Positions 10,262 to 19,645 of a stretch of DNA of 64,000 nt are shown here, in pieces. Positions within the stretch are counted from its first letter, which is position 1, and each line of letters opens with the position of its first letter. A program made the translations under genes and the position numbers. Source of the stretch: Candidatus Cloacimonadota bacterium (GTDB lineage Bacteria > Cloacimonadota > Cloacimonadia > JGIOTU-2). A model generated the notes under the pieces. The model was not told the origin of the DNA. It made no database searches and worked only from the letters and a program-made list of their open reading frames with translations. The stretch is from positions 1-64,000 of the forward strand of contig JAUWMT010000004.1 of assembly GCA_030613025.1 (NCBI GenBank), in the 5' to 3' direction.

Positions 10262-11036
10262 TTTGAGTATAATTATAAAGTATGTTTGGTTTTCCCGTGA
10301 AAGGATTTGCAGTTACCTCGATTGGAATCCTGAAGACCTTTCTAAGTTCTTCCTTTTTCAAAACTTTCTCGGTTTCGCCGAAAGCAACAATGCGTCCTTC
10401 ATCCATGATTAGGATCTTATTACAAAATTCTGCTGCGAGATTTATATTATGAGAAACTGCGAGAATGGTTTTGTTCTGTTCCTTATTTTGTTTTTGTAAG
10501 AGTGAGAAAATTCCTATCTGATGATGAATATCGAGATGTGATGCCGGCTCGTCAAAAAGAAGAATATCCGTATCCTGATTAAGCGCCCTGGCGATCATGA
10601 CAAGTTGGAATTCACCGCCGCTCAGTTCACTTAGATACCGATCGGAAAGATGATCAATATTGAGTTCTTTAAGAATGTTATCGGTTTCTACGATTTGATC
10701 CCGTGAATAATTCTGCCAGAATCCAAGATAGGGGTATTTTCCCATGAGCACAACATCGCGAACTGTAAAATCAAATTCAAAATGGGGCTGTTGCACCACG
10801 ACGGAAACCTGACGTGCTCGTTCAATGTCCGAGTGATCAGAAAGCGGGATATTATGGAAGTAAACATCTCCCTGATAGTCTTTTATGTAATTGCACAAGC
10901 ACTTGATCAGCGTTGATTTCCCTGCGCCGTTAGGTCCGATCAATCCAACAAAATCAGTACTGTTTACAGTAAATGAAATATCATTTAGAACAGGTTTTTC
11001 GGAGTAAGAATATTTTAAGTTTGAAATTCTTAACAT
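10242..11036 (-). CDS. btuD: ABC transporter ATP-binding protein (cobalamin/Fe-siderophore type)
   Basis: Walker A GLIGPNGAGKSTLIK, signature LSGGEFQLVMIARAL, Walker B DILLFDEPASHLD. Confidence 0.93.
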   Translation of the reverse strand: MLRISNLKYSYSEKPVLNDISFTVNSTDFVGLIGPNGAGKSTLIKCLCNYIKDYQGDVYFHNIPLSDHSDIERARQVSVVVQQPHFEFDFTVRDVVLMGKYPYLGFWQNYSRDQIVETDNILKELNIDHLSDRYLSELSGGEFQLVMIARALNQDTDILLFDEPASHLDIHHQIGIFSLLQKQNKEQNKTILAVSHNINLAAEFCNKILIMDEGRIVAFGETEKVLKKEELRKVFRIPIEVTANPFTGKPNILYNYTQNESQDE

Positions 11037-11042
11037 TTTTTA

Positions 11043-11071
11043 TTGACGTTCACATACTGGTTTTGTATGTT
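11043..11071 (+). promoter_or_regulatory. Putative sigma70 promoter for rrf2-iscS-iscU, with an overlapping CATAC-N7-GTATG dyad
   Basis: TTGACG-17 nt-TATGTT; dyad CATAC (11053-11057) / GTATG (11065-11069) lies in the spacer and -10. Confidence 0.5.
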
Positions 11072-11081
11072 TTAGTAAAAT

Positions 11082-11513
11082 ATGATCATGGAGGTCATAA
11101 TGAAAATTTCGATAGATACCGACTACTGTTTGCGAGCTCTTCAGGAACTTGCATACCAGGATAGGGACAAGCCCTATTCCATTGTAAAAATAGCAACAAA
11201 GAGGAAAATTCCTCACAAATATCTCGAGAAACTTTTCAGAAGATTGAGAATAGCCGGAATCGTTAAATCTGTAAAGGGGCGTAAGGGCGGCTATATGTTT
11301 ACCCGCGATCCCGATAAGATAACTGCTAAAGATATCATCAAAGCAGTTGACGGCAGAACTAATATTCATAACTGTACTGATCGTAAAACCGAAAAGCTTT
11401 GTGAATTTCTCGATAACTGCTCGTTTAAGGATTTCTGGACTGATTTTAATACTCATATTAATGACTTTCTTGAATCTTATACACTTGATGACTTTATTAA
11501 AAAAGGAAAATAA
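11082..11513 (+). CDS. Rrf2 family transcriptional regulator (IscR-like)
   Basis: MKISIDTDYCLRALQELAYQ...KIPHKYLEKLFRRLRIAGIVKSVKGRKGGYMF, Cys residues in NCTDRKTEKLCEFLDNCSF. Confidence 0.92.
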   Translation: MIMEVIMKISIDTDYCLRALQELAYQDRDKPYSIVKIATKRKIPHKYLEKLFRRLRIAGIVKSVKGRKGGYMFTRDPDKITAKDIIKAVDGRTNIHNCTDRKTEKLCEFLDNCSFKDFWTDFNTHINDFLESYTLDDFIKKGK

Positions 11514-11524
11514 CTGAGTGTTCG

Positions 11525-12706
11525 ATGAGCAGTAAGGAAGTTTATCTCGACAGTTGTAAAACATCTCGACTGGCGCCCGAAGTGCTGGATGCAATGATGC
11601 CATATTTGACAGAGAAATACTGGTATCCCGGCTCTTTTACCAGCATTGGAACTGAGATCGCAGAAGTGATAGAGGAAGCACAGGAAACAGTTGCCCGTTC
11701 GATGAATGCTAAGCCGGAGGAAATCACTTTTACTTCCGGCGGAACAGATGCCAATAATATTGCAATTCAGGGAATTCTACAGGCAAACAGGGAAAGGGGT
11801 AGGCACTTCATCTGCTCAAATGTGTCCCATCCCTCCGTTCTGGCAGTATTTCAGGGAATGGAAAAACAGGGCTTTGAAGGAACCTACATTTCTGCCAACA
11901 AAGATGGCTATCTCAATCTTGATGAATTGAAAGCAGCGATCAGACCGGATACGATCCTGGCAGCTTTTACGCATGTCAATCATATTCTCGGTACAATTCA
12001 GGATGTAAAAGCAATTCGAAATATTCTTGATCAGGCAGATCATAAGATATACCTTTTCATGGATTCCTGTGAAGCTTATACCAAAATACCACTCGATGTC
12101 GAGGAGCTTGGCATTGACTCGCTTTCAATCTCTGTGCATAAATTCAACGGACCAAAAGGTATGGGAATTCTCTATGTAAAAAAAGGAACAGAGATCGTCC
12201 CAACACAGTTTGGAATTACAAGATTGTACAAACTGAAACCCGGGGCAATCAATGTGCCGGGAATAGTTGGTACCGCAAAAGCTGTTGAGATAGCATTTAC
12301 CAATTTTGATCAGAATACCAGGAGCTTGAGAGAACTTCAGAAATTGCTGTATGACGAGATTATGAAGAGAATTCCTGATGCAGTTCTCAACGGACCACCT
12401 CTTGAAGAACGAAGTCCAGCTCATCTGAATGTGACATTCCGCTATATCGAGGGCGAGGCAATAATGATGATGCTCGATTTCAATAAGATTCATGTTGAAA
12501 CCGGCTCTGCATGCTCATCTAAGGATCTTCGACCAAATTATATTCTGATGAATACAGGCAGAACTCATGAAGAATCCCACGGTTCGGTACGTTTTACACT
12601 CGACAGATTTGTCACAAAAGAGGATATTCCCAAAACAGTTGATGCGCTGGAAAAAACAGCAAAAGAGCTTCGGCGCAGAAGTCCGCTTGGTAAGAAGGAG
12701 CAATAA
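11525..12706 (+). CDS. iscS: Cysteine desulfurase (IscS/NifS family)
   Basis: SGGTDANNIAIQG, SVHKFNGPKGMGILY (PLP Lys), ETGSACSSKDLRPNYIL. Confidence 0.93.
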   Translation: MSSKEVYLDSCKTSRLAPEVLDAMMPYLTEKYWYPGSFTSIGTEIAEVIEEAQETVARSMNAKPEEITFTSGGTDANNIAIQGILQANRERGRHFICSNVSHPSVLAVFQGMEKQGFEGTYISANKDGYLNLDELKAAIRPDTILAAFTHVNHILGTIQDVKAIRNILDQADHKIYLFMDSCEAYTKIPLDVEELGIDSLSISVHKFNGPKGMGILYVKKGTEIVPTQFGITRLYKLKPGAINVPGIVGTAKAVEIAFTNFDQNTRSLRELQKLLYDEIMKRIPDAVLNGPPLEERSPAHLNVTFRYIEGEAIMMMLDFNKIHVETGSACSSKDLRPNYILMNTGRTHEESHGSVRFTLDRFVTKEDIPKTVDALEKTAKELRRRSPLGKKEQ

Positions 12707-13341
12707 TGGCAATAAAATATTCGGAATTGGTGATCGAGCATTTCAAAAATCCACACAATGTAGGAACAATAGATAAACCGGATGCTTCTGCTACCGAGGG
12801 AAGTCCTGCATGCGGGGATCAGCTCACAGTGTATCTCAAAGTGAATTCGGAAACGCAGATCATAGAGGATATCAAATTTCAATCCTATGGATGTGCATCC
12901 AATATCGCCACCGCTTCGATAATTACTGATCTTGCAATGGGTAGAAATATAGAAGCAGCAAAACAGATAACCTGGAAACAGGCAGCTGACGAACTTGGCG
13001 GTCTGCCACCCATAAAAATGCACTGCTCTGTACTTGCAGTCGATGCGCTTCGTTCAGCGATCAAAAATTGGGAGCATAAACATCTTGGTAAGGAAATTGA
13101 TGATAGTCTCAATAAAAAGAACATTGTGAAAGAACTTCAAAAAGTGATTTATGGGCAGGTGGGCGTTGATATCGTGAGTTTGAAATTGCTTAAATATATT
13201 GGCGTTGACGAGAAAAATAATGTACTTCTCGAGCTTGCCATCAAAAAGGACGATCCGTTTCTTGATGATGTGAAGAATGAGATCAATGAACGCATGGAGA
13301 AATTTCCGAAGATAGCTTCAGTTAAGATTTCGCTGGTTTAG
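12706..13341 (+). CDS. iscU: IscU/NifU-N type Fe-S scaffold with a C-terminal DUF59/NifU-C-like extension
   Basis: YSELVIEHFKNPHNVGTID, GSPACGDQL, FQSYGCASNIATAS, MHCSVLAVDALRSAI; C-terminal ~75 aa YGQVGVDIVSLKLLKYIGVDEKNNVLLELAIKKDDPFLDDV; TAATG overlap with iscS. Confidence 0.88.
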   Translation: MAIKYSELVIEHFKNPHNVGTIDKPDASATEGSPACGDQLTVYLKVNSETQIIEDIKFQSYGCASNIATASIITDLAMGRNIEAAKQITWKQAADELGGLPPIKMHCSVLAVDALRSAIKNWEHKHLGKEIDDSLNKKNIVKELQKVIYGQVGVDIVSLKLLKYIGVDEKNNVLLELAIKKDDPFLDDVKNEINERMEKFPKIASVKISLV

Positions 13342-13808
13342 CGAAACCTAACTCGGATAACCCCCAGTTAAATAGTGAAAAATGATTTAACGGGGTGAAC
13401 CGAAACCAAAAAGAATTCACCATCCGTCTTCATTTCATTACGCCGAGACAGGCGAAATAATACGAATGGAAAAGTTGATGATAAATTTTGACCGTGTGAA
13501 TCCTCCCTGTCAAGGCGTAGCGTAGCGAAGACTGATTCCAATAAAGGTTTCACAGAGACTGATGAAAATATTTTACCAAAATATAACAGAATCATAGAAT
13601 TAAGTGCCTAAATTTTTATCTAAGTCAAGCTTAGAAAAAGAGCCACTCTCCGAGTGTGTATATTTTCTTTTTTTCCTTTGCGCTTTTTATGTCTTTGTTT
13701 CTCTGCGCCTTTGCGTGACCTTTTTTGTTTTCACGACAACTTGTTGGTAAATTTTATTAGTTAAGCAACTAATGCTCATCTACACTCTATAAATATATAA
13801 AGAACGAT

Positions 13809-14756
13809 TTATTTTCTTTTTAACAGATAAACAAAAAATGGCGCACCGAAAAGTGCTGTCACCACTCCGACAGGAATTTCAATAACCATTACAGATCGGG
13901 CAATTGTATCGCACAGCACGAGAAAGCTCGCTCCAAGTAAGGCGGAAAGCGGAAGCAAATATCGATTGTCGGATCCGATAAGGAGTCGGGTTATATGAGG
14001 AATGATAAGTCCTACAAATCCTATAATTCCTACAAAAGATACAACAATTCCGACCAGAAATGAGGTTAGAATAAATAGTAATTTCCTCGTTTTATAAACA
14101 TTTACTCCAAGCGTTTCTGCAGAATAATCTCCAACTGAAAGAATATTCAGTTTTACTGAGAAGAAATAGAGAATGATGACTCCAAGAATTGAGAGACCTG
14201 CGATAGTCCAGAGTAAAAATGATGTAGATTGTGAAAAGATAAATCCAAGATTTCCCATGAGGATTGAGAATATTTGAGCGAGGTCTTTATGGAACACGCT
14301 CATCAGGAAAGCAATGATAGCTGAGAAGAACATATTCACCACAACACCTGCAAGAATGAGTTTGGTTTTATCGATGTGGCGTTGTTTTTGGGCGATCTGC
14401 CAAACAAGTATCATTGTAAGAAGCGCACCGAGAAATCCGAAAAGCGGCATCAAAAAAATCTTGTTAAGAAGGAGTCCGATAATACTTCCCAACGCTGCAC
14501 CGGAAGAAATTCCCAGAAGATATGGTTCTGCAAGAGGATTGTGCAGCATTCCCTGAAGCACTCCACCACTCGATGCAAGCACAAGACCAGCAACGATACC
14601 AAGAACAATTCGTGGTATTCGTATGTTGAAAAGGATATTTCTGCTGCTTTCCGTAAGTGAAAAAAGGTTGATGGAACTGCTGCCAATCTGTAATGAAATG
14701 AACACGACAATGATCAGCGCGATAAAGCCAATTAGAATAGCTAATTTCTTATTCAT
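13809..14756 (-). CDS. btuC: FecCD-family ABC transporter permease (cobalamin)
   Basis: RIPRIVLGIVAGLVLASSGGVLQGMLHNPLAEPYLLGISSGAALG; GFVGLIIPHITRLLIGSDNRYLLPLSALLGASFLVLCD. Confidence 0.93.
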   Translation of the reverse strand: MNKKLAILIGFIALIIVVFISLQIGSSSINLFSLTESSRNILFNIRIPRIVLGIVAGLVLASSGGVLQGMLHNPLAEPYLLGISSGAALGSIIGLLLNKIFLMPLFGFLGALLTMILVWQIAQKQRHIDKTKLILAGVVVNMFFSAIIAFLMSVFHKDLAQIFSILMGNLGFIFSQSTSFLLWTIAGLSILGVIILYFFSVKLNILSVGDYSAETLGVNVYKTRKLLFILTSFLVGIVVSFVGIIGFVGLIIPHITRLLIGSDNRYLLPLSALLGASFLVLCDTIARSVMVIEIPVGVVTALFGAPFFVYLLKRK

Positions 14757-15582
14757 GATATTGAGCAGCTATATGTGATAATTTTTGTATTCCTTCTACA
14801 ACCCGCGGACCGGATCGAAGAATTAAATCAGGATCGATATTTTTAGTAGTAAAGACCTTATCGTTTTTCACGGCAGTAATAGAATCCCATCCCAATCGCT
14901 CTTTGATGTCATTCTTATCTACACCCGGATACGTGATCAGGATTATATCGGGATCGAGCTCAACCACTTTTTCTGAGGAAACGGCGCAGTACTCGCGTGG
15001 TAGTTCGGGAAAGATATTTATCAAACCTGCTTCTTGAAGAACATCACCCACAAAGGAATCAGAAGAAGCGGTCATAAGCGGTTTGTTGTAGATCTCGATG
15101 TAAATCGTCGGGCTTTTTGTAGATTTTGGAGTAGAGACGATAGCTTGTTGCATGTATCGTATCAGTGAATCTGCATTTTCTTTTCTATTAAGAAGTTCTC
15201 CAAGTTCAAAGATTGTTTCATAAAGTGCTTGAATTGATGAGGGAAAAAATTGGTGGACGGGGATATTGAGATTTTGCAATTTCTGTTTGATCATTTCCTG
15301 CTCCATGCCCGTGAGAAGGACCGCATCAGGTTCAAGAGCAACGATCTTTTCTATATTTGGAGCGCTGAAACTGCCGACCATGTTTTTTTCATAAAGTGCG
15401 TTTGGATAGTTACATTCATGTGTGATGCCGATGATATGCTCTTCTGCTCCAAGCGCACAGACTATTTCCGCAAGCTCGGGAGAGAGCACTGCGATTCTTG
15501 GATGAGGAGCATCATCTTTTTCAAGAGGCATACTGCAGCTAATGATCAGGATCAGCACAAACAGGGGGATACATTTTTTCAT
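14749..15582 (-). CDS. btuF: Periplasmic/lipoprotein cobalamin-binding protein
   Basis: MKKCIPLFVLILIISCSMPLE lipobox; RIAVLSPELAEIVCALGAEEHIIGITHECNYP. True start probably 15582; track start 15696 lies in the riboswitch. Confidence 0.88.
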   Translation of the reverse strand: MKKCIPLFVLILIISCSMPLEKDDAPHPRIAVLSPELAEIVCALGAEEHIIGITHECNYPNALYEKNMVGSFSAPNIEKIVALEPDAVLLTGMEQEMIKQKLQNLNIPVHQFFPSSIQALYETIFELGELLNRKENADSLIRYMQQAIVSTPKSTKSPTIYIEIYNKPLMTASSDSFVGDVLQEAGLINIFPELPREYCAVSSEKVVELDPDIILITYPGVDKNDIKERLGWDSITAVKNDKVFTTKNIDPDLILRSGPRVVEGIQKLSHIAAQYHE

Positions 15583-15583
15583 T

Positions 15584-15614
15584 AAAAAAACCCAATCTCG
15601 GTGAAAATTGGGTT
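15584..15614 (-). terminator. Rho-independent terminator / riboswitch expression platform
   Basis: Minus strand AACCCAAT-tttcaccgag-ATTGGGTT followed by a T tract, ending directly before the btuF ATG. Confidence 0.75.
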
Positions 15615-15663
15615 CTCGTAGTATGAGAATTATTTTTTCCACCGAAAAATAATTGTCTAATAT

Positions 15664-15860
15664 ATAAGGCAGGTTTCCTGGCTTACAGCCGAACAAGGAT
15701 GCCTTCCCATTCCCGACCGTCCTCCGCCAGCTGGCGGATTGGGGATCGGGATCAGTGACGTCTCCTTAGAAAAGATGCTGATTACAGTGGCGGGGACCGC
15801 TTCCGCTTTTCACGGAATTCCCTATTGGTATTGTGCCAATGGCACGCACACAAGCACCTT
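15664..15860 (-). promoter_or_regulatory. Cobalamin riboswitch
   Basis: Minus strand contains GGGAATTCCGTGAAAAGCGGAAGCGGTCCCCGCCACTGTAATCAGC ... GGGAAGGC ... GTAAGCCAGGAAACCTGCC (B12 box); directly upstream of btuF. Confidence 0.93.
15711..15751. repeat. Palindromic repeat within the riboswitch (TCCGCCAGCTGGCGGA core)
   Basis: Perfect 16-bp palindrome 15723-15738, flanked by TCCCGA/TCGGGA. Confidence 0.75.
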
Positions 15861-16035
15861 ATATATTACACACTATGACAAAAATGTTGAGGGTTGGAAA
15901 ATGCCTGTCAAATAAAATGGAAATTTATCTTGAATATGCAAAAAATAGTAAATGTGTGTCTAAATTTTGGGGGTATCCCTGTTATTTGGTGGATTCTGCC
16001 GGAACTTAGTGAAATCTTTTAATATATTATTCCAT

Positions 16036-17724
16036 TTACATCTTCCCATGCTTCAAAATCGAAATAAGCAACCAAAATCCCATTATTCCTGCAGCAATAT
16101 ATCCCACAATTCCAATAATAGGAATTCCTTGCCATAGGGGCGGAATTTTGGAAAGCACAATTAAGGATGAACCGATAATGAGGGCGGCGAGAACAATTGC
16201 AAAAGCAATCCGGTTACTGATCTGATCGTGTTTGGTGAGCATTGGTTCTAAGCCCTTATGCACGAATTCTACTTTTAATTCACCGGTTTTAATCTGCCGA
16301 ATAATTTCCCTGATATCAAAAGGAAAATCCTTGATTAAAAGACGAAATTCCGCAACAGATGAATATAGATCTTTTACCAGTTTAACAGGATCCAAACGCT
16401 TTTTCAGTAAGTTTTTCGCAAAAGGTTCAATATGTGAAACCATATCGAAATCAGGATCTAATTTTGTTCCTACTCCCTCGATGGTTATCAATGCTTTTGA
16501 GAGTAAATAAAAATCTGAAGGTAATCTCAATTTGAAATCTATCAACATTCTAAAAAGTTTGTTTAATAACTCACCTACTTTTATCTCTTTCAAAGAAATA
16601 TAAGCATATTGATTAATCAGTTCAGAAACCCGATATTCCAATTGATCACGATTTTCGACATTATAAGTGCCGGTTAAATGGAGTAGTGTTTCGGTTATTT
16701 TATTTGAATCTTTATTCACGACTCCCACGACAATATTTCCCAAGTAATCCTGATATTTCGGTAACAAAGTTCCCATCATTCCGAAATCGAGGAAACAGAT
16801 AATATTATCTTTCAGGATCAGAATATTCCCGGGATGTGGGTCAGCGTGGAAAAAACCTTGTTCAAAGATTTGTTTAAGAACAAGATCACAACCTTGTCCG
16901 GCAATAAGCAAGGGATCGTTTCCTGCTTTGATCAAACCATTCAGATTCGATACTTTGATGCCGTCGATAAATTCCATTGTCAGAATTTTTTTCGTAGAAT
17001 AATCTTTATAAACTTCAGGAACATAAATAGACAAATCAGTTTGAAAATTCCGTGCGAACCTCTCAATATGCGAAGCTTCAATACTAAAATCAATTTCTTT
17101 ATGGATAGAGCGTTCAAATTCTTTCACCATTTCGACCGGATTTAATATCTCAATTTCAGTTATGTGTTTTTCCATTAAAAGTGAAAGGTGAAACATTATT
17201 TCCAAGTCTGTTTCGATAATTTTTTGAATTCCAGTGCGTTGCACTTTAACCGCAACTTTTTCTCCGCTGAATAATTCGGCTCGATAAACTTGAGCTATGG
17301 AAGCAGAAGCAATCGGATTTGGATCTATATTTTTGAAAAGCTCTGAAATCGGTTTTCCCAACTCATGCTCGATCATTTTTATTGCTGCTTCATTCGGCAT
17401 TGGAGGAACTGAATCCTGAAGTTTTTCAAGTTCAAATAGCAGAGGTTCCGGTAAAATATCAGGTCGATTACTCATAATTTGACCGAATTTGATGAAAGTC
17501 GGACCAAGTTCCTCAAGAACCATCCTAACCCGTTCCCAACGTGATAGAGAAATTGGTTTCTCCATTTTTTTATTAGGAATGAACTTCTTTCCAAAATCGA
17601 GGTATTTTTCGATTTGAGAATTGGTGATCAAATCACCGAACCCGTGTTTAAAAAGAACGGTTATGATCTCTCGATAACGATTTATATGGCGATAAGTACG
17701 TCCGATCAATCCGATTTTTCGCAT
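16036..17724 (-). CDS. UbiB/AarF/ABC1-family kinase-like protein
   Basis: RMVLEELGPTFIKFGQIMSNRPDILP, SIAQVYRAELFSGEKVAVKVQ, GFFHADPHPGNILIL, LDFGMMG; C-terminal TM. Confidence 0.93.
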   Translation of the reverse strand: MRKIGLIGRTYRHINRYREIITVLFKHGFGDLITNSQIEKYLDFGKKFIPNKKMEKPISLSRWERVRMVLEELGPTFIKFGQIMSNRPDILPEPLLFELEKLQDSVPPMPNEAAIKMIEHELGKPISELFKNIDPNPIASASIAQVYRAELFSGEKVAVKVQRTGIQKIIETDLEIMFHLSLLMEKHITEIEILNPVEMVKEFERSIHKEIDFSIEASHIERFARNFQTDLSIYVPEVYKDYSTKKILTMEFIDGIKVSNLNGLIKAGNDPLLIAGQGCDLVLKQIFEQGFFHADPHPGNILILKDNIICFLDFGMMGTLLPKYQDYLGNIVVGVVNKDSNKITETLLHLTGTYNVENRDQLEYRVSELINQYAYISLKEIKVGELLNKLFRMLIDFKLRLPSDFYLLSKALITIEGVGTKLDPDFDMVSHIEPFAKNLLKKRLDPVKLVKDLYSSVAEFRLLIKDFPFDIREIIRQIKTGELKVEFVHKGLEPMLTKHDQISNRIAFAIVLAALIIGSSLIVLSKIPPLWQGIPIIGIVGYIAAGIMGFWLLISILKHGKM

Positions 17725-18032
17725 TATTTTTTGTCTTTTTTAGCTCTTAAATTTTCCAGCTTTTTAATCCGTTTTTCCAATCTGTTAAAATCTTCACGTG
17801 TTGGAATATCTAATTTTTCCAAAGCATTTTTTACAAACTTCTGAACTTGTGCTTCCAAATTCTCTCTTGCTTTTTCAGATTGTTTCAGCAGGTCGTTGAC
17901 AAATTTTTTTCCTTCTTCAGCGGTAAGTTTACTTTCTTCCGAGATTTTTTTTCCTAATTTCTCGATTTTGTCTTTGGTCATAGAAGCGATGCCAATTCCT
18001 GTTAGAATTGTTTTTTTTAATAGATCAAACAT
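17724..18032 (-). CDS. Phasin / PHA-granule-associated-like coiled-coil protein
   Basis: MFDLLKKTILTGIGIASMTKDKIEKLGKKISEESKLTAEEGKKFVNDLL plus C-terminal coiled coil; adjacent to UbiB kinase. Confidence 0.7.
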   Translation of the reverse strand: MFDLLKKTILTGIGIASMTKDKIEKLGKKISEESKLTAEEGKKFVNDLLKQSEKARENLEAQVQKFVKNALEKLDIPTREDFNRLEKRIKKLENLRAKKDKK

Positions 18033-19246
18033 TTTTGTCCTCCTGTTTAGTTTGATATTTTTTACTTTTTATTCTACTTGGGATTTTATGTAAAGTCTTT
18101 TTTGTAGTTGAAACTGCTTTATGACTTTTTTCTCTAATACCTTTAATTACACTTCCGGAAGTTGAACCAATAAAATCGATAGTTCCATCTTTTATTTTGG
18201 TAATACTTTTCCATGCAAAGTTTAGCTGATTTAAAAGTTTTTTGGTTACACTGGTTGGATCATAAACTTTTAGGAGGGCATACAAAATAACGGGATTGAA
18301 TCGTGATGATGAATAAGCTAAATAACGACCTTCCCAGGAAGTTGGTCCGAATTGTCTCTTAAATTTATAAAGCGGTTTGAATCTATGAAAATATCCCAGA
18401 TGGTTAAACGCTAATTTTAGTGCTGTTTTAATTATTATACTTTGCTCCTGATCAGTTGTATGTTCGTATGATAAAGGAGCTGTGCCCAGAGTTGCCATAG
18501 CGTATCCTTGTTCTTTCAGAATGCGAAAAGATTCGGTGAACAACAATTGACTTGTGCCACTTATCGTTTTTTCTTTACGACGCATCACATCGAAATAAAT
18601 ACCGTTTCTCGTATAAATGGGTGTGCAAACCACAAATGCCTCTACTTTGTTATCAATGAGTGCTATAAAATATTTTCTTTCTTTTGGATTATCAAGAGAA
18701 GGCTCCCCCTATCAGAAAAGCAAATTCTCCGGAACCTTTGAAATTTTTCCAAGTGGCGGAAAGTTCTTCCATATCCCTTTCCCATTCCGGTTGCCGTTTT
18801 ATCAATGGACAATATTCTTCAACTGTCAGACCTCGTTTCTTTGCCTGGTTTATATTTTTCCGTAAACTTCGGAACTTGCTTCCTTCCAGAGAAAACTTTT
18901 TCAAATCAAAAATTGGCTCCTCTCCAATCTTGATTATTCCAAAGCCCATATCTTCGAGTATATCTTTGCAACGCTCCGTGACAGATTGGAAGCAACAAAG
19001 CCATTTATGCTCTTTACAGAATTGTTTAAATTCAGTTACGAACTCGCGAATATCAGAAGGATCGCATACCGGATCAGCCGCCGCCATAGCAACATTTGCT
19101 TTGACTACATAAGCGATCACTCCATCGATACCGGAAGGTGAATAGAAGTATGATTTGTCCCTGGGCAGGATGTTATATGATTGTGAATGATAGCCATATT
19201 TTTTCAGTAATTCAAGCACACGAACGGCTTCATTTTCTTTACGCAT
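18025..19246 (-). pseudogene. DUF2156 / phosphatidylglycerol lysyltransferase C-domain-like protein, split by a +1 frameshift
   Basis: Track ORFs 18692-19246 and 18025-18633 are halves of one protein: ...FAFLIG[E]PSLDNPKERKYFIALIDNKVEAFVVCTPIYTRNGIYFDV... Frame changes at the G5 run (C5 at 18705-18709). Confidence 0.75.
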
Positions 19247-19424
19247 TTATGATTCTCCTTTTGTTTTCAGTAGTCATAATTGGACTGGACTCATGAAACT
19301 TTTGCAGGAAATCGATGTTTGAATATTTCTCTTTAAAACCGGTAGCTTTACGCAAATAGAAGACAACGACTCCTTCCAAATGAGCCATTGCAATACTAAA
19401 AATTGCAAGTAAAATAAATTTCAA
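19239..19424 (-). CDS. Small membrane protein
   Basis: 61 aa; LAIFSIAMAHLEGVVVFYLRKATG resembles the N-terminus of longer membrane proteins; may be truncated. Confidence 0.4.
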   Translation of the reverse strand: MKFILLAIFSIAMAHLEGVVVFYLRKATGFKEKYSNIDFLQKFHESSPIMTTENKRRIINA

Positions 19425-19437
19425 CCAAATAGTTGAA

Positions 19438-19635
19438 CTATTCCAAAAGGATTATTAATAACATAAATAATCCTATGAAACCAAGAAAATAACCAATTAA
19501 GCAAAATAAATTAGTTGGCAATTCAGAGCATTTTTTCAGCCAGTTTTTTACTTTTTCTGGAATAATTGTTATAAGAACTCCACAAACAAAAAGCATAGAT
19601 GAGAATATTATCAATATAATTTTTGTAAATATCAT
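19438..19635 (-). CDS. Small two-TM protein
   Basis: 65 aa with two hydrophobic segments. Confidence 0.45.
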   Translation of the reverse strand: MIFTKIILIIFSSMLFVCGVLITIIPEKVKNWLKKCSELPTNLFCLIGYFLGFIGLFMLLIILLE

Positions 19636-19645
19636 AATAAACCTT

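Noticed and set aside
11040-11603. Minus-strand 187-aa ORF antisense to rrf2 (and 12125-12493, 12565-13023 antisense to iscS/iscU)
   Set aside because: Shadow ORFs opposite well-supported genes; no recognisable family
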